A DNA stretch of 64,000 nucleotides from Pseudocitrobacter corydidari. Its GTDB lineage: Bacteria; Pseudomonadota; Gammaproteobacteria; Enterobacterales; Enterobacteriaceae. The DNA lies in NCBI RefSeq assembly GCF_021172065.1, contig NZ_CP087880.1, positions 4,130,583 to 4,194,582 of the forward strand. Direction: 5' to 3'. This document shows, one piece after another, positions 8,250 to 16,388 of the stretch. The translations under genes and the position numbers were made by a program. The notes below the pieces were generated by a model. It did no database searches. It had not been told where the DNA came from and saw nothing but the letters and a program-made list of their open reading frames with translations. Position 1 is the stretch's first letter. The number at the start of each line of letters is the position of its first letter.

Positions 8250-9534
8250 TGTACGGTCCGGGGACATAGTTAACACTTGTTCGGGGACATGGTAGACACT
8301 TACAACTAAGGCATAAGAACCCGTTTATGGAGTCGCTTATGCCCTGGGATGCGAGAGATACCATGTCATTACGTTCCGAGTTTGTTCTGTTCGCCTCACA
8401 AGACGGGGCGAACATCCGTTCCCTCTGCCGTCACTACGGCATTTCTCCCGCCACCGGTTACAAGTGGCTTCGTCGCTGGGCTGAGGAAGGCGCATCCGGT
8501 CTTCTGGACCGTCCCCGCGTACCTCATCACTCTCCCAACCGTTCTCCGGATGATATCACTGACCTGCTGTGCATCGCCCATGCCCGTCATGAGCGCTGGG
8601 GCGCCCGCAAGATAAAGCGCTGGCTCGAAGACCAGGGGCACCGTATGCCCGCCTTCAGCACCGTCCATAACCTGATGGCCCGTCACGGTCTGCTGCCGGG
8701 GACGGCGCCGGGCATTACGGCCACAGGGCGCTTCGAACATGACGCGCCGAACCGGCTCTGGCAGATGGATTTTAAGGGTCACTTCCCCTTCGGCGGGGGC
8801 CGCTGCCATCCGCTCACCCTGCTGGATGACCACTCCCGTTTCTCCCTGTGTCTGGCACCCTGCACCGATGAACGCCGTGAGACCGTGCAGCAGCAGCTGG
8901 TCAGCGTGTTTGAACGCTACGGGCTGCCAGACCGGATGACGATGGACAACGGCTCGCCGTGGGGCGACACCACCGGTACCTGGACGGCACTTGAGTTGTG
9001 GCTGATGCGCCAGGGTATCCGGGTGGGGCATTCCCGGCCATACCATCCGCAGACACAGGGCAAGCTGGAACGTTTTCACCGCAGCCTGAAGGCGGAAGTA
9101 CTGCAGGGTAAGTGGTTCACAGACAGCGGTGAGCTGCAGCGTGCTTTCGACCACTGGCGTACGGTGTATAACCTTGAACGGCCCCATGAAGCCCTGGGTA
9201 TGGCCGTTCCGGCCTCGCGGTATCAGCCGTCTGCAAGGCAGTACAGCGACAGCATTACGCCACCGGAATATGATGAAGGGGTGATGGTGAGGAAGGTCGA
9301 TATCAGCGGGAAGCTGAGCATAAAAGGTATCAGTCTGAAGGCAGGCAATGCGTTCAGGGGAGAGCGGGTCGGGCTGAAGGAGACGCAGGAGGATGGCTGC
9401 TATGAAGTGTGGTGGTACAGTACAAAAGTGGGGGAGATCGACCTGAAGAAAAGGTCGATCACTATGGGTAAAGGATGTTAAAAAGTGTTCACCATGTCCC
9501 CGAACACCTGTCTACCATGTCCCCGGACCGTACA
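8250..9534 (+). mobile_element. IS481-family insertion sequence, copy 1
   Basis: 1285 bp, beginning TGTACGGTCCGGGGACAT and ending in its complement (GGACCGTACA). Each end has a second, inner copy of the terminal motif (TTCGGGGACATGGT). It carries one transposase gene and nothing else, and is flanked by a 5-bp direct repeat CTCCC. A second, inverted copy of the same length is at 58470-59754. Confidence 0.9.
8339..9481 (+). CDS. IS481-family transposase
   Basis: 380-residue DDE transposase. A helix-turn-helix (GANIRSLCRHYGISPATGYKW) occupies about residues 23-43, followed by an rve-type catalytic core with Asp144 (QMDFKG), Asp203 (MDNGSP) and Glu244 (GKLERF). It is a single unbroken frame without the frameshift of IS3 elements. 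ATG 8339 has GGAG six bases upstream; ATG 8327 has none. Compared with the copy at 58523-59665 it differs at eleven residues, including T/A at 176, S/A at 206 and T/V at 214. It appears intact. Confidence 0.92.
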   Translation: MPWDARDTMSLRSEFVLFASQDGANIRSLCRHYGISPATGYKWLRRWAEEGASGLLDRPRVPHHSPNRSPDDITDLLCIAHARHERWGARKIKRWLEDQGHRMPAFSTVHNLMARHGLLPGTAPGITATGRFEHDAPNRLWQMDFKGHFPFGGGRCHPLTLLDDHSRFSLCLAPCTDERRETVQQQLVSVFERYGLPDRMTMDNGSPWGDTTGTWTALELWLMRQGIRVGHSRPYHPQTQGKLERFHRSLKAEVLQGKWFTDSGELQRAFDHWRTVYNLERPHEALGMAVPASRYQPSARQYSDSITPPEYDEGVMVRKVDISGKLSIKGISLKAGNAFRGERVGLKETQEDGCYEVWWYSTKVGEIDLKKRSITMGKGC

Positions 9535-9624
9535 CTCCCATAGGGAGAGGGGACCGATCGTGCCAATGGTGAAAGTTGTGCGGTTTTCTCCCTCTCCCTG
9601 TGGGAGGGGGCCGGGGTGAGGGGG
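9535..9624. repeat. Right part of boxC-like palindrome interrupted by IS copy 1
   Basis: Starts with the duplicated CTCCC and continues ATAGGGAGAGGGGACC, then a second palindromic block CTCCCTCTCCCTGTGGGAG ending GGCCGGGGTGAGGG. Joined to 8228-8244 it restores hairpin CCCTCTCCC-ATA-GGGAGAGGG. Confidence 0.75.
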
Positions 9625-9631
9625 TCTCCCC

Positions 9632-10834
9632 CTACACAAACGGCGCGTACGGATCCGCCATCTCAAACGCCGCTGTTCTCTCCGCTTTCGGCGGGTAAAT
9701 CAGCTCGCTCACGATCGACACCTTCAACTTCTTCGCTTCTTCGCGCGTCAGTTTTACCTGCTGATCCCAGCCTTCGGTATACACCGCGCCCCATGCGCCG
9801 AGATCCAGACAGGTGACGTACATCTCCTGGCGATACGGTGACGGCTCCACACCCAGCAGGCTGGCAGCGGCGTTATTACCGGCGAATTTGCCCAGCAGAA
9901 TCGCATGCTGGCAGGTCATTAGCGCGTGGTTGCCTTTGTCATCCGTTGCCGCATACGCCACGTCGCCGGTGGCGAAAATCTCTTCATGGCCGACAACCTG
10001 AAGATTCGCATCCACATGCAGACGCCCCTGGCGATCGCGCGGCGCATCAATTTGTGCCGTCAGGTCGCTTGCCTGGACACCCACGGTCCAGATAACGGTT
10101 GAAGAGGCAATTCGCTGCCCGTCTTTTAGCGTGGCGCCTGCGGCATCCACCGATTCGACTTCGGCATTCACTATCCATTCGACGCCCAGCTCGTTTGAAG
10201 CATCAATCACCACATTACGCAGTTCTTCACTGTAACGTGAGCCTGGCTGTGGGCCGCGTTCAACTACGACTACTCTGGTCTTAGCATTTGAGCCAAGAAT
10301 GTCGCGCAGGCGGCCTGGCAATTCCATCGCCATCTCAATACCGGTAAACCCGCCGCCGCACACGACGACGGTGTTACGCGCGTCGCTTTCAGACTGAGAG
10401 GCCAGGGATTGCAGATGTTTTTCTAAAACGGCCGCGCTCTCCAGCTGATCGAGATCGAACGCATGCTCTGCAACGCCTGAGACAAATGAACGGTTTACGT
10501 GGCTGCCGCTCGCCAGAACCAGACGGTCGTAGGAGTGCTGATGCATGTCGCCATCGGCATCTTTCCAGCTCACGCTACGCGAGTCGGTGTGAATATCCGA
10601 TACGGTACCGCGCAGGAATTTCACGCCGGTGACGTCGAACAGCGGCATCAGTGGGGATACCAGCGTTTCAACGTGACTTTCATAAAAACGTGGACGCACG
10701 CGCAGCTCTGGCTGCGGGGCAATTACTGTAATATCAATCGCCTGGCTGTTGTTTTTGTCCGCCAGACGCGCCGCGCTAAGGGCCGCCCACATCCCGGCGA
10801 AGCCGGCACCTACGATCAGAATTTGTTTACGCAT
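9632..10834 (-). CDS. FAD-dependent NAD(P)H oxidoreductase (NDH-2-like)
   Basis: 400 residues. FAD-binding GAGFAG is at 9-14, a second Rossmann motif VVCGGGFTGIEMA lies around residue 160, and IFATGDVAY is the second FAD contact. This is the layout of type II NADH dehydrogenases and related pyridine nucleotide-disulfide oxidoreductases, without a redox CxxxxC pair. No transmembrane anchor is evident. It is divergent from an Rrf2 regulator 219 bases away, suggesting that regulator controls it. In E. coli the peptide transporter gene dtpB sits between rsmJ and uspA; here this pair replaces it. The electron acceptor is not known. Confidence 0.8.
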   Translation of the reverse strand: MRKQILIVGAGFAGMWAALSAARLADKNNSQAIDITVIAPQPELRVRPRFYESHVETLVSPLMPLFDVTGVKFLRGTVSDIHTDSRSVSWKDADGDMHQHSYDRLVLASGSHVNRSFVSGVAEHAFDLDQLESAAVLEKHLQSLASQSESDARNTVVVCGGGFTGIEMAMELPGRLRDILGSNAKTRVVVVERGPQPGSRYSEELRNVVIDASNELGVEWIVNAEVESVDAAGATLKDGQRIASSTVIWTVGVQASDLTAQIDAPRDRQGRLHVDANLQVVGHEEIFATGDVAYAATDDKGNHALMTCQHAILLGKFAGNNAAASLLGVEPSPYRQEMYVTCLDLGAWGAVYTEGWDQQVKLTREEAKKLKVSIVSELIYPPKAERTAAFEMADPYAPFV

Positions 10835-11020
10835 CGCTTATTCACTCTGTTAACGCTGATTAATTGACTCGGATTTTATTAGTCGTAGTTTGAAAAGGCA
10901 ACGTGAAAAAAGAATACCGTAAGGGTTTTGGTGGTATCGCATTGATTAACCGCTATTTATTTTTTATTGATTCTGAGGTGTTGCCGTAGCATCTGGATCG
11001 CAAAGGGCAAAATAGCTACA

Positions 11021-11035
11021 ATAACTCAGAGTTAT
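11021..11035. promoter_or_regulatory. Candidate operator of the Rrf2 regulator
   Basis: ATAACTC-A-GAGTTAT is a perfect palindrome 18 bases upstream of the Rrf2 start, overlapping a TATATT that could be its -10. The position fits autoregulation or control of the divergent oxidoreductase. Confidence 0.5.
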
Positions 11036-11053
11036 ATTGGCTGAGATTAAAGC

Positions 11054-11557
11054 ATGGCATTTTACAGTTCCGGGGTTGAATACGGCATCCATAGCCTGAT
11101 GTGCATGGTAGACAGTAAGGGCGACGCCCGTGATATGAGCGTGCGCGAAATTGCTGAGCTGCAAAGCGTGCCTTATGACTACCTCGCCAAAATCTTCACC
11201 CGTCTGTCAAAAGCCGGGCTGGTGCGGAGCATCGAAGGGAAGGGCGGCGGTTTTCAGCTGGCTAAACCAGCGGAGCACATCACGGTGAAAGACGTTGCTG
11301 TTGCCATCGACGGTGAGAAGCGCATCTTTGAATGCCGTGAAATTCGCCAGCGGCTGGCGGTGTTTGACGAGAAACCGCCGGAGTGGGCGTGTGAAGGAAT
11401 CTGCGGCGTGCGCTCGGTAATGGACATGGCACAGCAGCGAATGGAAGAGGCGCTGGCTCAGCACACGATCCTCGACCTTGCCCGCAAGATGTATCGCAAA
11501 GCGCCGGATGAATTTGTTATCGAGGTACAGGACTGGATTGCCGCGCGCAAAGCGTAG
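11054..11557 (+). CDS. Rrf2-family transcriptional regulator
   Basis: 167 residues. A winged helix (SVREIAELQSVPYDYLAKIFTRLSKAGLV) is followed by the wing GKGGGFQLA, then three cysteines at 94, 113 and 117 (CREIRQ...WACEGIC). Rrf2 proteins such as IscR and NsrR bind an iron-sulfur cluster through three cysteines, but spaced about 5-6 residues apart; here the gaps are 19 and 4. A cluster or thiol sensor is therefore likely by family but unproven. It is divergent from the FAD oxidoreductase, its probable target. Confidence 0.82.
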   Translation: MAFYSSGVEYGIHSLMCMVDSKGDARDMSVREIAELQSVPYDYLAKIFTRLSKAGLVRSIEGKGGGFQLAKPAEHITVKDVAVAIDGEKRIFECREIRQRLAVFDEKPPEWACEGICGVRSVMDMAQQRMEEALAQHTILDLARKMYRKAPDEFVIEVQDWIAARKA

Positions 11558-11563
11558 TGAATT

Positions 11564-11593
11564 GCCTGATGGCGCTGCGCTTATCAGGCCTAC
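11564..11593. repeat. REP palindrome between the Rrf2 gene and uspA
   Basis: GCCTGATGGCGCTGCGCTTATCAGGCCTAC, one REP unit between two convergent genes. Confidence 0.75.
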
Positions 11594-11604
11594 GTACTTA
11601 ACAA

Positions 11605-11626
11605 AACGCCCGCAAAAGCGGGCGTT
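11605..11626 (-). terminator. uspA terminator
   Basis: AACGCCCGC-AAAA-GCGGGCGTT forms a 9-bp stem. On the minus strand it continues TTTTGTTAAG. It lies 22 bases past the uspA stop and may also end the convergent Rrf2 transcript. Confidence 0.85.
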
Positions 11627-11647
11627 GTCATTATGCGCGAGAGGCGA

Positions 11648-12085
11648 TTACTCCTCTTCTTCGTCGCGCAGCGGAACAATCAACATATCGACGTGAACGG
11701 TGTTGATCAGCTGACGCGCAGAAGACATCAGCTTGCTCCAGAAGTCCTGATGATGACCGCAAACCACCAGGTCCATATCGTATTTCTTGATGGCGTCGAC
11801 CAGCACCTGGCCCAGATCGCCGCTGCCGCTCAGGGTTTCGGTAATCGGATAACCCGCATTGGTGGACAGCTCAGACAGCGCATGGTGCGTCTCTTCCGAA
11901 ATGCGTTTCTGCATATCGCCCAGATTCACATCGATAAGGCCGGTATAGAGATCGGAGTAATTCACATCAACATGAATCAGGGAAACTTTCGCGTTGTATG
12001 GGCGTGCCATAGATACGGCTTTCTCAACCAGCACTTTGCTCTCTGGTGAAAGGTCTACCGCGATAAGAATGTGTTTGTAAGCCAT
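11648..12085 (-). CDS. uspA: Universal stress protein A
   Basis: Small cytoplasmic dimer that accumulates on growth arrest; it is phosphorylated and needed for stasis survival. 145 residues, beginning MAYKHILIAVDLSPES, with a C-terminal HxDMLIVPLRDEEEE. UspA-type proteins lack the ATP-binding glycine motif, and none is seen here. The start at 12085 has GGAAGGAG upstream. It is divergent from uspB, as in E. coli. Confidence 0.97.
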   Translation of the reverse strand: MAYKHILIAVDLSPESKVLVEKAVSMARPYNAKVSLIHVDVNYSDLYTGLIDVNLGDMQKRISEETHHALSELSTNAGYPITETLSGSGDLGQVLVDAIKKYDMDLVVCGHHQDFWSKLMSSARQLINTVHVDMLIVPLRDEEEE

Positions 12086-12253
12086 GGTGTTACTCCTTCC
12101 ATAAAGTTGTCGATGACCAATGGGCGTTAAGTCGCCCGCGTCCTGCATGTCGATTGCGCGGGGGTTTAGCCCTGCCTAAAATCTGCTGCATCCGAGGATG
12201 CTAATCAGGCCTTGTAATAATCTTAAAGACCTCATTGTAGAAGATATTTCTAC

Positions 12254-12280
12254 ATTATAGCGACCGGGTCTGCGCGTCAA
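12254..12280 (-). promoter_or_regulatory. uspA sigma-70 promoter
   Basis: On the minus strand: TTGACG (12275-12280), a 15-base spacer, then a perfect TATAAT (12254-12259). Transcription would start near 12247, giving a leader of about 160 bases. E. coli uspA also has a long leader. Confidence 0.7.
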
Positions 12281-12370
12281 TGCGACGCGATCACCAATTT
12301 GTTAAACAAATTTTTCGCAACACTCGTATTGATAACGCTTAAGGTTGTGGTAAAAAATTTCACTAATCTC

Positions 12371-12377
12371 CTACACT
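12371..12377 (+). promoter_or_regulatory. Candidate sigma-S -10 element of uspB
   Basis: CTACACT matches the sigma-S type -10 (CTAYACT) and is followed by an AT-rich stretch. E. coli uspB is sigma-S dependent. No convincing -35 is seen at the usual distance. The start codon is about 135 bases downstream. Confidence 0.4.
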
Positions 12378-12510
12378 ATTTAATGAGCCGGTCGGGCAAA
12401 TAAACGTGATCGGATTCTCACCTTTTTCACTGAGCTGTCTGGAGCTATGAGTAATTGGGGTGCGGTAGCCCGGGAGGTGTCTCCTTTGGGCGGGTCGCCG
12501 GGGAGGAGGT

Positions 12511-12846
12511 ATGATCAGCACAATCGCGCTGTTTTGGGCCCTGTGTGTCGTCTGTGTGGTGAATATGGCACGCTATTTCTCGTCGTTGCGTGCATTGCTA
12601 GTGGTACTGCGTGGTTGCGATCCCTTGCTCTATCAATATGTTGATGGTGGTGGGTTTTTTACCTCACATGGCCAACCCAGCAAGCAGGTGAGGCTGGTTT
12701 GGTACATTTACGGTCAGCGTTATCGCGACCATCATGACGACGAATTTATTCGCCGCTGTGAGCGCGTACGCCGCCAGTTCATTTTGACCAGTTCGTTGTG
12801 TGGATTAGTGGTGGTAAGCCTGATTGCACTGGCTCTCTGGCATTAA
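12511..12846 (+). CDS. uspB: Universal stress protein B
   Basis: 111-residue inner-membrane protein required for ethanol resistance in stationary phase in E. coli. An N-terminal membrane segment (ISTIALFWALCVVCVVNMARY) and a C-terminal one (SSLCGLVVVSLIALALW) flank a charged loop with the conserved YVDGGGFFTSHGQP. The start has AGGAGG immediately upstream with very short spacing. It ends at a shared terminator with convergent pitA. Confidence 0.95.
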   Translation: MISTIALFWALCVVCVVNMARYFSSLRALLVVLRGCDPLLYQYVDGGGFFTSHGQPSKQVRLVWYIYGQRYRDHHDDEFIRRCERVRRQFILTSSLCGLVVVSLIALALWH

Positions 12847-12856
12847 TCTTTCAACA

Positions 12857-12894
12857 TAAAAAAAGACGGGCCAGTTTCCTGACCCGTCTTTTTT
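12857..12894. terminator. Bidirectional terminator between uspB and pitA
   Basis: Stem AAGACGGG / CCCGTCTT with an A-run on the left and T-run on the right, so it can end both convergent transcripts. Confidence 0.9.
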
Positions 12895-12907
12895 GTCTGC
12901 CTGAAGA

Positions 12908-14404
12908 TTAGATAATCTTCAGTGCCAGCCAGTACAACCCGCCTGACAGCAGAATCGACGCCGGAAGCGTGAAGACCCAGGCCATCAGGATGTTGGTGAC
13001 CGTTTTACGCTGCAGACCGCCGCCGTCCACGATCATCGTACCTGCCACGGAGGAGGAGAGAACGTGGGTGGTGGATACCGGCATCCCGGTATAACTCGCC
13101 AGGCCGATGGATACCGCAGAGGTCATCTGCGCCGCCATACCCTGTGCGTAAGTCATGCCTTTCTTACCGATTTTCTCACCGATGGTGGTCGCCACGCGAC
13201 GCCAGCCAATCATCGTACCGCAGCCTAACGCCAGAGCGACTGCCATGATGATCCAGATTGGCGCGTACTCGATGGTATTGAGCATATCGCCTTTCAGTTT
13301 CTTCAGCAGACGCTGATCGTCAGCGCTCACTTCCGGCAGCTTAGCGACTTTGTCGGTGGTATCAGAGATACACAGCATGATGCGACGCAGCTGACTACGC
13401 TGCTCGACGCTCAGTTTGTCGTAGGTCTCGATATCCGCCAGCATGTTCTTCACGCGGGTTAATGCGTAGAGGGAGTTCGCCGGATGACAGTGCAGCTCGC
13501 CGGATGGCGTGATAGCGGTGTCAGGCTCAGGAATGATTTGGTCAACGCCAGTCACTTTTTTCAGCAACGCAGGGTGCTGCTGATAGAAGACTTCAACGTT
13601 ATTGATAGCATCGCGGGTACGGGTGATTTCGTAGCCAGACGCGTTCATGTTGACCACGAACCCTGCCGGAGCCACGCCAATCAGTACCAGCATGATCAGA
13701 CCAATGCCTTTCTGACCGTCGTTCGCGCCATGAGAGAACGCGACGCCGATAGCCGAGAGGATCAGGGCGATACGTGTCCAGAATGGCGGCTTTTTCTTAC
13801 CGTCTTTCTTTTCACGCTCTGCTGGCGTCAGGTGGATACGCGCACGTTTTTTCGTACCGCTCCAGTAGCGACGCAGCAGGAACACCAGACCACCTGCGAA
13901 GACCAGGCCGACAATCGGTGACACAATGAGGGAAGCAAAAATATTTAACACTTTCGGGATGTTAAGCGCATCCACTACCGATGTGCCGGTCATCAGCGCA
14001 TTGGTTAAACCAATACCGATAATCGCGCCAATCAGCGTGTGGGAACTGGATGCCGGCAGACCAAAATACCAGGTGCCGAGGTTCCAGATAATCGCAGCCA
14101 ACAACATGGAGAAGACCATGGCGAGGCCGTGCGCCGAACTGACATTCAACAGGAGATCCGTCGGTAACATATGCACGATGGCATAGGCTACGCTCAGGCC
14201 GCCCAGCAGAACGCCGAAAAAGTTAAAGATAGCCGCCATGGCAACCGCAAGCTGCGATCGCATAGCGCGAGTATAAATCACGGTTGCCACTGCGTTTGCC
14301 GTGTCATGGAAGCCGTTAATCGCTTCGTAGAACAGAACAAAAATCAGAGCAAGTACCAACAAAAGCCCGGTATGTAAATCCAGACCTGCGAACAAATGTA
14401 ACAT
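12908..14404 (-). CDS. pitA: Low-affinity inorganic phosphate transporter PitA
   Basis: Proton symporter for metal-phosphate complexes in the inner membrane (Pho-4 family). 498 residues. The two inverted family repeats are visible: GFHDTANAVATVIYT with LPASSSHTLIGAIIG in the N-half and SHGANDGQKGIG with MPVSTTHVLSSSVAG in the C-half. A variable cytoplasmic loop (about residues 260-350) separates them. It is convergent with uspB and divergent from yhiN, as in E. coli. Confidence 0.97.
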   Translation of the reverse strand: MLHLFAGLDLHTGLLLVLALIFVLFYEAINGFHDTANAVATVIYTRAMRSQLAVAMAAIFNFFGVLLGGLSVAYAIVHMLPTDLLLNVSSAHGLAMVFSMLLAAIIWNLGTWYFGLPASSSHTLIGAIIGIGLTNALMTGTSVVDALNIPKVLNIFASLIVSPIVGLVFAGGLVFLLRRYWSGTKKRARIHLTPAEREKKDGKKKPPFWTRIALILSAIGVAFSHGANDGQKGIGLIMLVLIGVAPAGFVVNMNASGYEITRTRDAINNVEVFYQQHPALLKKVTGVDQIIPEPDTAITPSGELHCHPANSLYALTRVKNMLADIETYDKLSVEQRSQLRRIMLCISDTTDKVAKLPEVSADDQRLLKKLKGDMLNTIEYAPIWIIMAVALALGCGTMIGWRRVATTIGEKIGKKGMTYAQGMAAQMTSAVSIGLASYTGMPVSTTHVLSSSVAGTMIVDGGGLQRKTVTNILMAWVFTLPASILLSGGLYWLALKII

Positions 14405-14470
14405 AGTACGTTACGCCATTTTGAGGACATGAACGCGCGGCATTATCATGGACTTTGGCAGCGCGGGCAA

Positions 14471-14576
14471 AGTGAAATATAGACTTTTTTTGATATTTCC
14501 CCATCTTTGTATAAGCAGTGAAAATGATTTTTTAAGACTTTTCAAATGGATATACAGGATTGTCTTATATTTCACT
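14471..14576. repeat. Spaced 11-bp inverted repeat in the pitA/yhiN divergent region
   Basis: AGTGAAATATA at 14471-14481 and its exact complement TATATTTCACT at 14566-14576, 84 bases apart. With one inserted base the match extends by GAC/GTC. A related TGATATTTCC lies between them at 14491-14500. Possible binding sites for one regulator acting on both promoters. Confidence 0.55.
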
Positions 14577-14634
14577 GGTAGGACATGCATGAAAAATTTA
14601 CACTTCCCGACAATCTCTAAGTTGAGGATAGTGC

Positions 14635-15825
14635 GTGGAAAGGTTTGATGCCATTGTAATTGGGGCAGGTGCCGCAGGAATGTTTTGTGCCGCGCAGGCC
14701 GGGCAGGCGGGCCTGCGCGTGCTGCTGCTGGATAACGGTAAGAAGCCGGGACGCAAGATTTTGATGTCCGGCGGTGGCCGCTGCAACTTTACTAATCTTT
14801 ATGTCGAACCGGCGGCATATCTCAGCCAAAACCCGCATTTTTGCAAATCTGCGCTGGCGCGCTACACCCAGTGGGATTTCATCGACCTCGTCGGAAAACA
14901 CGGCATCGCCTGGCATGAGAAGACGCTGGGGCAACTTTTTTGCGATGATTCTGCCGAGCAAATCGTCAAGCTGCTGGTGGACGAGTGTGCAAAAGGCAAC
15001 GTTACGACACGCCTGCGCAGCGAGGTATTGAGCGTTGAGCGTGATGAAGAGGGCTTTAGCCTGCAACTCAACGGTGAAACGGTCACCACGAAAAAACTGG
15101 TGATTGCCAGCGGTGGATTATCAATGCCGGGTCTTGGCGCATCGCCATTTGGTTACAAAATAGCTGAACAGTTTGGCCTGAAGGTTCTGCCAACTCGCGC
15201 GGGGCTGGTGCCTTTCACGTTGCACAAACCGATGCTGGATGTTTCTCAAACTATCTCCGGTGTTTCCGTTCCTTCTGTTATTAGCGCAGAAGACGGCACC
15301 GTTTTCCGTGAAAGCCTGCTGTTTACGCATCGCGGCCTCTCCGGCCCGGCGGTGTTGCAGATTTCCAGCTACTGGCAGCCTGGCGAGTTTGTCACCATTA
15401 ACCTGTTGCCGGATATCGACCTTGCCGAATTCCTTGATGCGCAGCGCGTGGAGCACCCGAATCAGAGCCTGAAAAATACCCTGGCAATGCATCTGCCGAA
15501 ACGTCTGGTGGAGTGTTTACAGCAGTTGGGGCAGATTCCGGATGTCACGTTAAAGCAGTTGAATGTGCGCGATCAGCAAACGTTGGTGGAAACCTTAACC
15601 GAATGGCGCGTACAGCCTAACGGCACGGAAGGGTATCGCACGGCGGAAGTGACGCTGGGCGGTGTGGATACCAACGAACTCTCTTCCCGAACCATGGAAG
15701 CGCGCAAGGTGCCGGGGCTGTATTTCATTGGCGAAGTGATGGATGTCACCGGCTGGCTGGGCGGCTATAACTTCCAGTGGGCATGGTCAAGCGCCTGGGC
15801 CTGCGCGCAGGCGTTAGGCGAATAA
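14635..15825 (+). CDS. yhiN: HI0933-family flavoprotein YhiN
   Basis: 396 residues. N-terminal FAD motif GAGAAG at 10-15, then GRKILMSGGGRCNFTN, a hallmark of the HI0933/YhiN family (also annotated BaiN-like). The C-terminal GLYFIGEVMDVTGWLGGYNFQWAWSSG-type end closes the FAD site. The reaction in enterobacteria is not known. The GTG start at 14635 is chosen for GAGGA upstream and for the family N-terminus. It ends two bases before a BIME array. Confidence 0.9.
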   Translation: MERFDAIVIGAGAAGMFCAAQAGQAGLRVLLLDNGKKPGRKILMSGGGRCNFTNLYVEPAAYLSQNPHFCKSALARYTQWDFIDLVGKHGIAWHEKTLGQLFCDDSAEQIVKLLVDECAKGNVTTRLRSEVLSVERDEEGFSLQLNGETVTTKKLVIASGGLSMPGLGASPFGYKIAEQFGLKVLPTRAGLVPFTLHKPMLDVSQTISGVSVPSVISAEDGTVFRESLLFTHRGLSGPAVLQISSYWQPGEFVTINLLPDIDLAEFLDAQRVEHPNQSLKNTLAMHLPKRLVECLQQLGQIPDVTLKQLNVRDQQTLVETLTEWRVQPNGTEGYRTAEVTLGGVDTNELSSRTMEARKVPGLYFIGEVMDVTGWLGGYNFQWAWSSAWACAQALGE

Positions 15826-15826
15826 C

Positions 15827-16388
15827 GCCGGGGGCGCTGCGCTTGCCCGGCCTACAGGGGCACAAATCCGTAGGCCTGATCAGCGAGGCGCATCAGGCAG
15901 AAAGCGCCGGGGGCGCTGCGCTTGCCCGGCCTACAAGGGCACAAACTCCGTCGGCCTGATAAGCGAAGCGCATCAGGCAGAAAGCGCCGGGGGCGCTGCG
16001 CTTGCCCGGCCTACAGGGGCACAAACTCCGTAGGCCTGATAAGCGAAGCGCCATCAGGCAGAAAGCGCCGGGGGCGCTGCGCTTGCCCGGCCTACAAGGG
16101 CACAAACTCCGTAGGCCTGATAAGCGAAGCGCCATCAGGCAGAAAGCGCCGGGGGCGCTGCGCTTGCCCGGCCTACAAGGGCGCAAACTCCGTAGGCCTG
16201 ATAAGCGAAGCGCCATCAGGCAGAAAGCGCCGGGGGCGCTGCGCTTGCCCGGCCTACAGGGGCACAAATCCGTAGGCCTGATAAGCGAAGCGCATCAGGC
16301 AGAAAGCGCCGGGGGCGCTGCGCTTGCCCGGCCTACAAGGGCACAAACTCCGTAGGCCTGATAAGCGAAGCGCCATCAGGCAGAAAGC
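15827..16388. repeat. BIME array of seven tandem units
   Basis: Seven head-to-tail units of 79-81 bp, starting at 15827, 15906, 15986, 16067, 16148, 16229 and 16308. Each unit holds one REP (GCCGGGGGCGCTGCGCTTGC...), a short spacer (AGGGGCACAAACTCC or a variant), an inverted REP (GTAGGCCTGATAAGCGAAGC...CATCAGGC) and AGAAAGC. Differences between units are small (CAGGGGC/CAAGGGC, GCGCATC/GCGCCATC, GGCAC/GGCGC), so expansion looks recent. Because most units are 81 bp, reading frames stay open on both strands; these are not genes. Confidence 0.93.

Larger units (their letters stand above)
12086..12510. other. Divergent uspA/uspB control region
   Basis: A 425-base gap holding the uspA promoter and its long leader, a palindrome in the initially transcribed region (TGTAGAA-GATAT-TTCTACA, 12236-12254) and a candidate uspB promoter. 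No further gene is supported. Confidence 0.7.

Noticed and set aside
12447..12644. 65-codon frame with a GGAG site overlapping the uspB start
   Set aside because: It runs out of frame into uspB and has no recognisable content. A short upstream translation event is possible but unsupported.
15893..16355. Open frames of 117-124 codons in the BIME array
   Set aside because: They exist only because most repeat units are 81 bp, a multiple of three. The products are pure repeats with no start signals.
15827..16388. Possible CRISPR array
   Set aside because: The repeats are about 80 bp with nearly identical spacers made of the same REP sequence; there are no unique spacers and no cas genes.
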